DNA from: Chloranthus sessilifolius
Taxonomy: Eukaryota > Streptophyta > Magnoliopsida > Chloranthales > Chloranthaceae
Assembly: GCA_021018995.1 (NCBI GenBank)
Contig: CM037597.1
Span: 1,377,299 to 1,441,298 of the forward strand
Length of the DNA: 64,000 nt
Reading direction: 5' to 3'
The stretch's first letter is position 1. Each line of letters begins with the position of its first letter. Both the position numbers and the translations under genes were made by a program. Positions 35,006 to 46,299 of the stretch are shown in pieces. The notes under the pieces were generated by a model. The model was given only the letters and a program-made list of their open reading frames with translations, made no database searches and was not told the DNA's origin.

Positions 35006-35406
35006 AGTCAGTACACCTTACACATAGAATATGCCCAGAATGTCTACCAACGATTCTATTTTCTTCCGCAACGAGAAAGAGTTGTGGTCAATTATATTTA
35101 ATTATTGTCTACTCATGCATCATACTGACTTTAATGCAACAAATAACCACTGGTGGGGGGAACAACATCGCTATAATTTGTGGACTGGCCTTAAATGAGA
35201 ATGTGAAGGTCGGGGAGAGAGTTCACGTGATGCCTTCATGTAATCAAGGAAGAGGAAGAAAAGGAAGTCTTGGAGCTATTAGATGAAGGGTACATGTATT
35301 TACAACCCAAGAATCTTCCTTCTTAACCCGGGCTTCACGTGGTTAAACTGTTCCCTGCTTTGAATCGACAGATGAAGATCATTATTCGCCCCAATCTTCA
35401 TATACT
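35006..35406. other. Sequence between L1 copies, origin unknown
   Basis: No gene or clear element. It may include more of the gypsy-like fossil. Confidence 0.3.
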
Positions 35407-35557
35407 GGATCTTAAGATCATGGGCCTACCATCATGCGGTCATATTTTTTATTCCATATGGCAGACATCTCCAAAAGTGATCCAAGAACCACCTTTGATA
35501 TGTGCTATGTAGATTCAAAATCTGACCGTCTGATGGTAGGCCCATGATCTCAAGATC
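35407..35557. repeat. Hairpin element with near-perfect 35-bp arms
   Basis: GATCTTAAGATCATGGGCCT at 35407 is mirrored by AGGCCCATGATCTCAAGATC ending at 35557, and the pairing continues through TACCATCA/TGATGGTA. It has the same outer words as 22040-22210. Confidence 0.7.
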
Positions 35558-35689
35558 TATTTTGTGGACTGTGGAAGATTCGGGAGAAAACAATCTCCAT
35601 CATCTGATTCAAAGTAGTCAATAGTTTTCAATAGTTTAAGCACATGAAACTTGGGTTGTGAAAGAAGATTCTTGGATTGGAAATACAGG

Positions 35690-35897
35690 TCCTCATAGAT
35701 GAATTAAACAAGGAAAAGTCCGGTAATCAGGTCCTCGATCAAGTTAGAGTGATTTTGCAATGGGAGAGAAAAAGCAACTTTTCAGTGAGCTCCTTATACA
35801 GCTTAAGGAGACCACTGTTTGACTTCCATGGTCGTCATTATGGAAGGTGGTGGCCCCAACAAAGGTCAAAAAAATTTGCTTGGGAGGTGTTGTGAGA
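35690..35897 (+). mobile_element. L1-type zf-RVT fragment on the + strand
   Basis: It translates as an L1 pre-zinc-finger segment (WERKSNFSVSSLYSLRRPL… then KKFAWEVL). It abuts the minus-strand L1 copy 2 tail to tail, so the two are in opposite orientation. Confidence 0.55.
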
Positions 35898-36648
35898 GAA
35901 TACTCCAAACCACCGCGAAGAAGCCAACCCTCCAGGAAGAGTCCGTTTCGCATACTCAAATGTCCAGATCTTGTGGCCACCCAGCAGTGGAGAAAATATG
36001 CGAAACAGACACTTCTGAATGAAGGCACATAGCGCACACATTAGGCAAATCTTTCCCCAACGGTTCAGACGGTCTATCCTAAGAATCCGCTCTCTAATCA
36101 GGCTCCACGAAAAGAATTTGACTTTGGGGGGGACAGCGGCCTCCCACAAACCCGCCCATTTGCACCTAATTAAAGGTCGGCTTGACAATATCCGATAATA
36201 CAACCTGTTGCTAAAGACATCATTCTTGCTAGGCATCCATATAAGGGCATCCACATGGCGTTGATTTCTGATCGCTCCATACAACAAAGCCAACAATCGA
36301 AGGAAGGGAGACACCTCCTTGTCACGAAGAAGTCTCCGAGTGACCAAGTCCCACAGAAACCCCCCCCTTCAATTTCCGATAAAAGGGTCGCCTCCACTCC
36401 GTGGGGGTCAGTCACGATACTAAAGATGGTTAGAAACAAGTGTTTGAGAGGCCCGATCTCCGCCCAAGGGTCTTCCCATAACCGGATACAAGCACCATCC
36501 CCCCAACTAAACCGCACCCACCAGGAAAAGGAAAACCAAGTCCCACAGATACCCTTCCACCATGCTAAGAAATATCTGTTAACTGCAACGATGGTACCCC
36601 AATTGTCATATGAATGCCCATACTTATCCGCCAACACCGACATCCAAA

Positions 36649-36703
<55 letters not shown>

Positions 36704-39346
36704 GACCGGCTCGCCAAAACCATTTTCCCAAGAGAGCAACATTGATCCACTGCAACCGACGGATGCCCAACCCACCGCAACTCACAAGGAATTGACAAAT
36801 GTCCCAGTTTACAAGGTGATACCTTTTTTCCAACCCATACCCCTCCCAAAGAAAGTTCCTTTGGATTTGTTCGAGTCTATGGATCACACCCATAGGGCAC
36901 TTGAACATGGACATAAAGAAGGTGGGGAGACTAGATAGAACAGATTTAACAAGGATGACAACCTTCCAGGATGCTGAGAAGCTTCCTCTTCCAGGATGGC
37001 AACCTTTGCTCAAACCTTAGGACCAACGGTTCCCATGCCCTAGCGGAGGGCTGACCAAGCCCAAGCGGAAGATCCAAATACGAGATAGGGAGAGGCTTGG
37101 TCTCGCACTCGACCACATCAACTAAATCGGACACCAGCTGATCATCAGCTCCAATCCTAGAGACTGTGGATTTGTGCAGATTAATGCGCTGACCCGAAAC
37201 TGCTTCGTAAATGGAAAGAACCTCCGCCAACGATCGAAACTTAGCCACGTTTGTCTTACCAAAAAAAATCATGTCATCCGCATACTGAAGATGTGTGATT
37301 TGGTGGCCATGGGAGCCCACTTGAATGCCAGAGATGAATTCGAGCTGCCAAGCACGGGAAATGAGACCGTCTAGTGCCTCTTCGACCATGTTGAATAAGA
37401 AGGGAGAGTGCGGGTCGCCTTGCCTAACAGCCCTAGAGCTTTTAAAGTACCCTGTCGGAGACCCGAGAAACACGCCGAAGAGTAACATGCCCGCATCCAA
37501 TTCCTCCACCTAGCCCCAAACCCAAATCTACTCAGCATGTAATCTAGGCATCCCTAACTTACCCGATCATAAGCCTTCTCCATATCAACCTTCCAAAAGG
37601 CAGCGAGGCTGCGATCGCGGTGAGCTGAGTGCATTACCTCTTGTGCCACAACTACCAAGTCCACCATTTGCCTACCCTGCACAAAAGCCCCTTGACTTGC
37701 CGAATTTATTTTGCCCATTAATGGCTTGATGCGGTTAGCTAGCACCTTCAATAGAATTTTGTACAAGCAATTGACTAGGCTGATTGGACGAAAATCCATA
37801 CAATCCTCGGCACCATCTTTCTTCGGGATGAGAGATACAAAGGTAGAATTCAGGCTACGGCCTATAAAAATGTTGTCGTGGAACTCGCGAAAGACAACCA
37901 TGAGGTCATCCTTGAGAAGCGGCCAGAAACACCGATAAAACTTCATTGTGAAGCTGTAGGGCCCCGACGCTTTGTCTTTACCGCTACTTTTGTTGGCCCT
38001 CCAAACTTCTTCCTGAAACGACTATTCCACAGCAGCCTGATCCTCCACTGAGATGGTGTGAAACTGAATCCCATCCAGTGTTGGTCAGGGCTGCCCATCA
38101 TCTGAGTACAGGTTCCTATAATAGTCTACTATTTGAGTCTTGATCTGATCCGGGTCCGAAAAAACTGCTCCATTAACAGAGATCTGACCCTAAAATTTGT
38201 TTTTGTCTCGGGCATTAGCGCCCACATGAAAATATTTAGTGTTGTTGTCGCCCTCTCTGAGCCAATGTGCCTTAGATTTTTGCTTCCAACAGACTTCCTC
38301 GACTTAACATTTATCATTGAATTCCTTTTTTTTTTCCTAACCGCTCCTCTCTTTCCAAGTCCGATAGGTCTCTAGACTCTTCAAGATCATCCAACTCCTT
38401 CAACAAAACAAGTAGCACTTCTTTAGCAACGTGCACCATCCCATAAATGTCTCTACTCCAAACCTTAATTCGACCCTTGAGCTGAGTCAACTTAGAGATG
38501 AATCTGAAGGAGGTTGTCCCCGATGGAGAGATCGTGTTCCACCACGAAGGGACAGAGGCCCGAAATCCATCATCAAGAAGCCACATGTTCTCGAAACGAA
38601 ACGGAGAGGGGCACTTCCCCGAGACTCGCACCGAAGAAGAAGGGGGGCGGAGATCGGATATCGCTCTAGCAAGACCCTGTAAGAGCGCAGCAAGGAAAAG
38701 GTCTAACCATTCTGACGAACAAAGGAAGCAGTCTAGACAACTCAAAGAAGGAACTTCTTGAAGGCTAGACCATGTGAAGAGCGCTCCCGAAAGTGGAAGA
38801 TCGACCAGCTCCCAATCTTGGATGAAAGAATTAAAGTCCCGCATAACCGCCACATCAGAAGGCCCTCCCACTTTCTCATGGGTCCATCTAATGGAGTTAA
38901 ATCTCCTCCTAGGCAAAACAGGTAGTCCCACAGAGCCGCAAAAGCCGCCAATTCGAACCAAAACTCTGCTCGTCTTCCATCATCAACCGGCTCGTAAATG
39001 CCAGAGAAGGTCCAAATCTTCCCGTTGTCCCTATTCCAGAGCACCACAGATGCAAAATACAGCCCCACCTCTTCGTCAATCTTCTCAAACAGAAGTGAGT
39101 TCCAACCAACTAGGATGCCCCTAGAGGCTCCGGCCGAATTGACCTCAATCCATCCCCAGTGATTGCCACCAAGCACCAACGCCACCTTACGACCATCGCA
39201 GCTGCCCCACTTAGTTTCTTGGATCGAAACCACCGCGGGATTATACATTGAAATCACCCTCTTAACTCCAGCCCATTTTTTAAGGTCGCAGATCCCCCAC
39301 ATTCCAAGAAAACATTGTCATAATGGAAACGATAAACATGCCCTCC
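35898..39346 (-). mobile_element. L1-type LINE copy 2, minus strand, broken
   Basis: ORF2 remains run right to left: endonuclease at about 39325-38700 (SIQETKWG present, but the usual GDFN site reads GDLT), linker at 38961-38314, RT at 37946-36946 (RPISLVNCLYK; QYADDMIFFG near 37290), and zf-RVT-side sequence to 35898 (VPPKVKFFSW). The frame is broken by frameshifts between these blocks. A (TC)n microsatellite interrupts the region after the RT core. ORF1 is absent (5' truncated near 39346) and no poly-A end is left. It is the same clade as L1 copy 1 but more decayed. Confidence 0.8.
36651..36701. repeat. (TC)n microsatellite inside L1 copy 2
   Basis: About 25 CT units. Repetitive open frames on both strands here come only from this run. 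Confidence 0.95.
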
Positions 39347-40150
39347 CGAACCACAAAAAGAGGAAGAATTCCACTCTAATAAAAGGTGAAAGACTAGTGA
39401 TTTGTGGGTCTTAACCTCCTTTAAATCAGAAGAGAAAAAAATGACAAATTTCAAACATCTTACAAACCAAGTCCTCATTTTCATTAATAAAAAATAGCTT
39501 TGTTGCTCAGTACATGAGGGTCTTGAAGCCTCAAATTCAAGACAAATTGTCTTCTCATATTTAAAATTTAGAGCAAGTGTATCAATTTTCGTTGACGTGG
39601 ACGAGATTCATTTCAAATCGATCTCTTGGTCGTGTATAGTTATTTTATTAAGATCAGCATCGCACTATCAAGAAAGTAACACCATCAATCGAGGTGGGTT
39701 TACCACCTAACTGAAAACCAAAAGAAACTAGAAAAAAACTGTGAGGCAACTACCCCCGATTGAGCACAAGGCACCACGAATTCCTGTAAATGATTGGGTT
39801 GTGGAAATTACGATCATCGTGCCTATGATTGCCTAAAGGAAGCATTAAAAGCAAAGGCTCACTTTGTCAATCCAACCAATGAGGAATATGAAGGTGATGC
39901 ACTCTATGATGAAGACCCAAATGAAGAACCACAAGAGGAGGAAGAAATCCACTCCAATAAAAGGTGAAAGACTAGTGGCTTGTGGGTCGAAACCTCCTCT
40001 AAATTAGAAGAGAAAAAATGACAATTTTCAAATCATACAAACCAAGTGCAATCCACATTGATAGTAAAAGGTCTACCAACAAAGTCTTAAAGGAGATGAT
40101 CGAGAAGCTTCAAACGATGTCGGAAAAGCACCCTATTTAAAGATAGATGA
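39347..40150 (+). mobile_element. Gypsy-type LTR fossil: gag C-terminal part, with a local duplication
   Basis: The + strand shows late-gag sequence (VLKPQIQDKLSSHI near 39510) and a zinc-knuckle-like CGNYDHRAYDCL near 39795, followed by an acidic stretch. A segment of about 120 bp (GAACCACA…AATAAAAGGTGAAAGACTAG…) occurs at 39347-39475 and again at 39915-40060. This is an old, broken fossil, plausibly the other flank of the element at 32487-32995. Confidence 0.6.
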
Positions 40151-40199
40151 CAAGAAGCTCTATCACCTTTCCTATTTAAAGAGTTCGAGGGGTTTGAAG

Positions 40200-41230
40200 T
40201 AAGGGGGATCCTCTATTGGCTTTCCTATTTAATATGGTATGTAAGGCTCTTAGTAGACTGCTTCAAATAGCAATTGAATTGAAATATTTTATGGGTCGCA
40301 ACATTGTTAGAAATGGTCATTCCATCACTCATTTACAGTATGTTGATGAAACAATTTTTTATGAAGCTTCAGAGGATGAATTATGGAAAATTAGGGCCAC
40401 TTAACTGTTTATGAGGTTTTTTCCAGTGAGAGAGTCAACTTACAAGAAATTAAAGTTTTGGGTGTTGACATAGATGAGAGCCAGGTGGAAGTCTTGCCTA
40501 GAAAGCATTTTGTGTACCGCAGACGGTCTTCTGACCACTTAGCTTGGTTTGCCATTGTGTATTGGGAACCGTTAGTTTCATTGTGGGAACTGAGTGTGCA
40601 AAGGTTTGAGAACAGATTAGCAGTATCAAAAGGAACTCTTCTCTCGATGGAGATAGATATCGCTCGTCAAAGTGACGCTCTCTAATCTTCTTGTTTATTT
40701 CATATCCATGTTTACATGCCCCATGACTATAATTGAGCGATTAGAGCAAATTGAAAGAAATTTTCTTTAGGAAGGAAAGGGGGAAGAAAGGTGTCACTTA
40801 GTAAATTAGGAAGTATGCCACTTCCTGAGGGAAGGAGGTCTTGGAATTTGTTGCCTTTGTAAGTATGGAGAGGTCAAGGTCTTTATCAGTAAGTATGGAG
40901 GTATCAATAATGGTTGGGGAATCTGTTGCAGAAGGAGAGGATCGGCTTAGTAGAGAGGTATTTGCTCTGCTAAGAGGCATTTTAGTCAGTTCATTCGATA
41001 TGAGTGGGGGGTTTCGTGATAAATATTTGGGTGAGGGATGTTACGCTTGGTCAGAAATTCACTAATATTCATACCATTGCCTCCTGCAAGAGATCCCACA
41101 TATCTCACACATATAGCATTGTGGGAGGGAGTATTGGTTGGGATACTCGAATCTGTAGAGACTTGAGAATGAAGAAATGATGGTGTTGGTTGAGATGCTT
41201 AATCTCACTGGGGGCCTGTGTGCTTAGTCA
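40200..41230 (+). mobile_element. L1-type LINE copy 4, + strand fragment
   Basis: It begins within the RT core (AFLFNMVCKALSRLLQ…; HSITHLQYVDETIFYEAS, where the usual YADD reads YVDE) and runs through …RFENRLAVSKGTLLSM… and TIIERLEQIERNFL to a decayed zf-RVT-side region (FSQFIRYEWG near 40990). Frameshifts and stops are present. No poly-A tail is clear, though a T and G run follows at 41271-41301. Confidence 0.7.
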
Positions 41231-42107
41231 TACAAAAAATTCTACTTAAATTTTACAAGAACATGCTCACTTTTTTTTTTTTTTTGGGGGGGGGGGGGGG
41301 GTGTCCTGCATGTATATCCACATGTACGAATATATGTTTACAAAGAGAAATGAGTGTTCATAAAGAGAATGCAGCAAGCGTGTTGATTAAACAAAAAAAA
41401 ATTCTTGGATTACTAACGCATACAAATTTCGGTCACATAATACATATTCAGCAGTATGCAACTCAAACCACTCCAATGCAAGTGCTCCAGAATATATAAA
41501 TGAACAATGCTTTTATGAGGCTAAAAAAGTAAAATAAATAGAAGCACACAAATTTTAAGTTGGTGAACTCGCAATTGCTATTAACTTATAAGAGTAGGAA
41601 GTAGCATATTAGTTCTATTCCCTTCAATTATTCCAATAATCATACAGGAGTAGGAACCTCAAGTTGTGTTGGCATTTGATTTCAATTTATAGGAGTAGGA
41701 AATAGCATATTGGGTCTAGACCCTTAAGATTTTACAACAAAAAAAACTGAAGAGTCAAAATGCTGCTCACAAACCCAACGAAACCAAAAAATAAACAAGC
41801 ACTCTGAAATGCCGTAAATACATCCATCGGGACAATAAAAGGGCTTACATACTGCAAGAGCCAAAAGGATATATTTAATAAATTATCAACTCAAATGTCA
41901 ATAATATAAAGAGGTTCAGACTCGATAACAACCTTCAGATAGACGCATACCATCTGCAAAACATCAGCTACAGAACATCTATATGGAATCATGTCCTAGT
42001 GATCATCCAAGATAAATAAAATGCTTTTTACTGCACTTGGTTCAATACTAAGAAACACAGACCAAACATGAAAATGGGCAGTGTTATGTAAGCTTTTGTC
42101 CGAATGA
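41231..42107. other. 3' flank of the PPR gene, no other gene seen
   Basis: It contains a T15G16 run (41271-41301) and a degenerate duplication (TATAGGAGTAGGAAATAGCATATTGG-like at about 41590 and 41690). The part nearest 42107 is probably the PPR 3' untranslated region. Confidence 0.4.
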
Positions 42108-43748
42108 TCAAGCCGCTACCTGTTCAACTTGAGGAGCATTTGATGAGGAGTTCACGACATTCCCTGCTTTCTCTTCAAAAATTCTCTCGACCTCCTCACT
42201 CCACCTCTCTCTCCTAACATACTCCAATACATCCTCTCGGAACATTTGGCTAATGGCAAATCCATTCTTTACCATCTCTTCAAGTAAATGGCTGCCAAGG
42301 TCCAATTTACCTCTCTTACACAAAGCTTTAACCAAACTCTCATAGCTCATCAAATCAGGCTTCACTTCTCTCTCTCCCATTTTCTTGAAAAACTCAATAG
42401 CATCCTCGGCCTTATCCTTCTCCACCAAGTGAACAAACATCTTATTATAACACCTAAAAACATCATCCATTCTTCCTTCTTTGAGATACCCATCAACCAA
42501 AAACCCAATAGTCGTTGCATCTGGGATTGCCGCTCTATCGGGCATTTCATCAAACACCTTCTCTGCATCCGAAACCAACCCATTCTCACAAAGCTTCCCA
42601 ATAGTCTTATTAAAAAACTCGACATCCACTGCGCAAGGCTTCGTCCCCTTCTTCCGGAACACCCCAACAACTTCTGAAAACTTCCCCAATCCAAGAAATT
42701 CGTTAACGATCAAATTATACGAATCCATATTCATCGAAAGGAAATTTGGTGGAGCGTGTGCAGCCGCCATGTGATCAAACAACGCAAGAGCATCGGAATG
42801 CTTGCTATACTTCAAAAGAACTCCCAAAAGGGTATTACAAGTTACCGCATTCATCTTGAATTGCCGATCCATGAGATGTCGATATGAATCCATGGCCTCC
42901 TTCTCCATCCCTTTCTTGAAATACCCTTCCATTATTGTAGCGTGTACCACGCCATCGTAAACCAGACACCGCTCTCGTAACTCGTCGAAAAACTCGAGCG
43001 CCCTCTCCATGTTATCGAGATTAATAAACCCACCGATCAGCGTATTATAAACCAACGAATCTGCTCCGTGTCCCTTATTAAGCATCTCGCGAAGCAGATC
43101 GACGGCTTCAGTAATCCGCCCTGCATCGATCAGGCCCTTGACGAGGTGGCGGTAGGTGACGTGCGAGGGGCTGAATGGCGCGTTGGCGAGAACGTGGCGG
43201 TACACGTCGAGAGCCGTATCTACGCGGCCGGCGTCGCAGTGAGTGTTGATTAAGACGTTGTAGGATACGATGTTGGGAATTATATTAGACTGGTTGAAGA
43301 AATAGTGGAAGAGAGCGATTGAGTCGTCGAATCGGCCGGCTCGGTACATGGCGGCCGAGATGGCATTGCAGGTGAAGACGGTGGGGCGGGTGTTGGAGAA
43401 GACAGCTTGGCGGGCGGTGGCAGAGGCGGAGTCGAGGTCGCCTGCGCGGATGAGGGATTGGACGCGGTTGTGGAGGTTGAGGCGGGGGCCGACGAGGGCG
43501 GAGGTTGAGTCGGGGAGGCGAGGAGCGTTGGGGTCGGGGCGGGGGCGAGGGGCGTTGGGATCGCGGCGGAGGGCGTGGAGTGGGGGTTCGATGCGGAGGC
43601 GACGCTTGCGGCGGCGGCGCTCGGCTGCGGCTTCTTCGGCCGAGGAGAAGGCGAAGGAGCGATGGGAAAGGAGGGAGGAGAGGAGGCGAGGAGTGGGGAT
43701 TTGGGGGGTTTGGAGGGAGCGGAGGAGAAGGAGGCGGTAGAGGGACAT
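42108..43748 (-). CDS. P-class pentatricopeptide repeat protein, GRP23/EMB1796 (NUWA)-like
   Basis: Intron-free frame of 546 residues. ATG at 43748 (MSLYRLLLLRS) is preferred to an upstream ATG at 43847 because the protein then opens with a basic, serine/leucine-rich mitochondrial-type targeting peptide (about 1-35). Next come a highly basic block (ERRRRKRRLRIEPPL, 43-57), a proline/arginine-rich linker (to about 80) and NLHNRVQSLIRAGDLDSA. About ten PPR motifs follow to residue 525 (for example SYNVLINTHCDAGRVDTALD, VYNTLIGGFINLDNMERALE). PPR proteins bind organelle RNA. The N-terminus and order match, as I recall them, Arabidopsis GRP23 and EMB1796/NUWA, which act in RNA-editing complexes. 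GRP23 has a long glutamine-rich tail; this protein does not. Around residue 435, about 18 residues seem missing from one repeat relative to those relatives. The first 450 bases are strikingly GC-rich. Confidence 0.9.
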   Translation of the reverse strand: MSLYRLLLLRSLQTPQIPTPRLLSSLLSHRSFAFSSAEEAAAERRRRKRRLRIEPPLHALRRDPNAPRPRPDPNAPRLPDSTSALVGPRLNLHNRVQSLIRAGDLDSASATARQAVFSNTRPTVFTCNAISAAMYRAGRFDDSIALFHYFFNQSNIIPNIVSYNVLINTHCDAGRVDTALDVYRHVLANAPFSPSHVTYRHLVKGLIDAGRITEAVDLLREMLNKGHGADSLVYNTLIGGFINLDNMERALEFFDELRERCLVYDGVVHATIMEGYFKKGMEKEAMDSYRHLMDRQFKMNAVTCNTLLGVLLKYSKHSDALALFDHMAAAHAPPNFLSMNMDSYNLIVNEFLGLGKFSEVVGVFRKKGTKPCAVDVEFFNKTIGKLCENGLVSDAEKVFDEMPDRAAIPDATTIGFLVDGYLKEGRMDDVFRCYNKMFVHLVEKDKAEDAIEFFKKMGEREVKPDLMSYESLVKALCKRGKLDLGSHLLEEMVKNGFAISQMFREDVLEYVRRERWSEEVERIFEEKAGNVVNSSSNAPQVEQVAA

Positions 43749-43956
43749 GGCTGCTGGCTCGAAGAGGAATGAGAAATGAATCTTAAACCCTTGGGGTTTT
43801 AATGGTACGAGGTGTGGAAGATAAATGAAGTGGGCTACTACGAGCACTCTCCTTTTTTTCTATTCAGACACAATATTTAATTGCGCACCAACTTTTGCTA
43901 TCAGCACACCAATTAATGAAAAATTGATAATAATCAATTAGGGTACGTTTGTTCAC
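43749..43956 (-). promoter_or_regulatory. Short presumed promoter of the PPR gene
   Basis: Only about 200 bp separate the ATG from a MITE at 43957. No clear TATA box was seen on the minus strand. Its role is inferred from position. Confidence 0.35.
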
Positions 43957-44278
43957 TAGGGATGCAAGTTTGGTGTTCGGTTCTCTACATCCCAAATCGA
44001 AACCCATTCAGTTTGATTTAATTCACATTTTTCTGAAACTGAAACTGGTTTCGTTTGGCGTAGATAAAATACCTACTTTTTTTATTTATTTTATGATTTT
44101 TTTCGGGTTTTTTTTTTTTTCGATTTACTCAGTCTACCCCCTCGATTTTCAGTTTCAAGCCACCCAAACCAAAACCAAACCGAATTGGGGTTCGTTCGGT
44201 TTGTGTCGGGTTTCGGTGTGATTTGATCCGATTTGGGGCCCTCGGATTTTGGTGTTCGGTTCAAAACTTGCATCCCTA
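43957..44278. mobile_element. hAT-like MITE beside the PPR promoter
   Basis: Ends TAGGGATGCAAGTTTGG and CAAAACTTGCATCCCTA are inverted, and both are followed inward by GGTGTTCGGTT-type words. Total 322 bp. A target duplication is not clear (TTGTTCAC against GTTTGCAT). Confidence 0.65.
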
Positions 44279-44331
44279 GTTTGCATCCACGCGTTCTCTA
44301 AAAAGCGCCCACATGTCCCATAACCCTTTAG

Positions 44332-44654
44332 CATAGTAACAAATTTCTCCGAAATTTCTTAGAAATTTACCGAAACAGGGGTTGGGTGAAACTTTCAACG
44401 AAATTTTAATGATTTCTCCGAAATCGTTGAAATTTCATTAATTTCGACAAAATTAACGAAATGTCACCGAAAGTAATAAATTTTTTTCTAATTTTTGTCA
44501 TTTTTAAAATAATAAATAAAATTTTTATAAAGTTTAAATATAATTTATATTTCATATTTTTTGTACTCCCCGAAATTTTCCCAAAACTTTTTGAAATTTT
44601 CTCGAAATGACCCCCCCTACTGAAATGTTGGCGAAAACGAAATTTGCCACTATG
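44332..44654. mobile_element. hAT-like MITE, CATAGTG family, copy 4
   Basis: Ends CATAGTAACAAATTTC and GAAATTTGCCACTATG. Flanks CCCTTTAG (44324-44331) and CCCTCTAG (44655-44662) form an 8-bp duplication with one mismatch. Confidence 0.75.
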
Positions 44655-44662
44655 CCCTCTAG

Positions 44663-45446
44663 AGTCACTAATGGAAATTGTGTTTCACTTCGATCTACTA
44701 CACAATGGATCTTGAGATCATGGCACACCTATTTATTGTGTGGAAGATATGAGTAAAACACGATCGTCATCATCTAATCCAAAGCAATTAATGATTTTAA
44801 AGGGGTTTGAGATGTGGGTGCTTTCACAGAAAGGTATTCTAATAAATTATTGGGTACCTCTATTTACCTATTTATTGAAAGTGCCCACCAACTCCTAATA
44901 ATTTAGGGAGCCATTACTTGCACTCGAAATCGTGGCCCTTGTTTCGAATTTAAAAGAAATAATTGATGTTTTAGGAACATGTGTCATGTGAAATAGCATT
45001 TTGGGTCAATTGATTTGAAGTTATGATCTATAAATCTCCAGTACATAAGATTATAGCAAAACGCATTATGTATTACAGTAAACTATTGAACCAGATAATG
45101 GCCTTTGACTGCATTCAATCACATGATGAAGATTACATTTCGTATTAATAGTTTGTGCTTAATATATTTTAATCATGACCTTCAAATCAAATGACTTTTA
45201 TGGTGTTTTTCTTTTAAATTCAGTGTAAGAGCTGACTTTATTAGTGCAAATAATGTCTCCCAATTATTTATTTATTTTTAGTTAATAAAGATATAAAATA
45301 TGTATTAGTTAGTCCACAAAGTGAGCAACCACAGAGTCAGCTGCAAGAGCATGGTGGTGCTTTTATGGCCCTGATATAAGAAGTTAAGTGTCCCCTCACT
45401 TAAGTGCTTAACAAATGAGTATTAGTTGCACCCTTGAGGTTTGATG
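44663..45446. other. Intergenic DNA with a hairpin-family fragment
   Basis: At about 44695-44790, ATGGATCTTGAGATCATGG and later GATCGTCATCATCTAATCC resemble the hairpin family at 35407 and 22040. No gene seen. Confidence 0.4.
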
Positions 45447-45672
45447 CAAGGTATCAAATATCAGCTGATACCAATACGTATCGATTTTTCGACAAATCAA
45501 TACGTATCGAGTATCGGTATTGGCCGATTTGTATATGGTATCAATCGATACTTGTATTTTTATTTTAAAAAATATAAAATAGGTCGATGTGTATCAGCCG
45601 ATATATATCGGCTGATTCGTATCAATCCTCTAAGAATTGATACCCGATACTGATACCAAGTTTGTTACCTTG
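45447..45672. mobile_element. GTATCGG-family MITE
   Basis: It starts CAAGGTATCAAATATC and ends TTTGTTACCTTG, with CGATACGTAT and TATCGGCCGAT words within. Confidence 0.6.
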
Positions 45673-46059
45673 GTTATATAAAACTTACTCATCAAATAAA
45701 TAAATAAAATTGGCATTAAAAGCCAAAAAATTCTCTTAAGAATCATTTAGTAATATAATTCTCTTACTAGAGAAGAAACATCAATAAATGGGTCAAAATT
45801 TTAATAGTAACTACTAATGAAATAATATTTCTGTGTTGAGCCTAAGAACCATTAATGATGCTTGCTTGAACTCACACTTCCATTGCTCCCTTCAAATATT
45901 TTCTTTGACCAGTTTACTGAGAACCTTGACTTCCATAGTTTCCAATCTTAAAGGATGACATGTAGTCAAGATTCTCTCATATCTAATTATTCTAACGGCT
46001 GCAAATTTGTTTGAACACAAAATCAAGTTTAGACCTTGATAATTGCCTGATTATTTAAA

Positions 46060-46299
46060 GGGATAATTAGAAAAACAATCTTGAAAAACAAACGTTTTAG
46101 CAAAACAACCCCGAACTTAAACGTTTTAAAAAAACGGTGCTTTCACAGTTTTCAGAACTTCAAAAACCTGTGAAAGCACTATTTTCACGAGTTTCTAAAG
46201 TTCTGAAAATCGTGAAAGCACAGTTTTTTTTAGACATTTAAGTTCGGAGTTGTTTTGCTAAAACGTTTGTTTTTTAAGGTTGTTTTTCTAAAGTGCCCT
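46060..46299. mobile_element. Long palindromic MITE
   Basis: The two halves are inverted copies over about 110 bp each: AGAAAAACAATCTTGAAAAA, ACGTTTTAGCAAAACAAC and GGTGCTTTCACAGTTTTC on the left are mirrored on the right. Flanks TATTTAAA and TATTTGAA may be an 8-bp target duplication. The arms are about 90% matched. Confidence 0.75.

Noticed and set aside
36255-36938. A 227-residue + strand open frame and its serine/leucine-repeat neighbours
   Set aside because: It is antisense to L1 copy 2 and runs through the (TC)n microsatellite; no domain was seen.
43348-43786. Long GC-rich open frames on the + strand (arginine- and glycine-rich)
   Set aside because: They are antisense shadows of the GC-rich first 450 bases of the PPR gene and have low-complexity composition.
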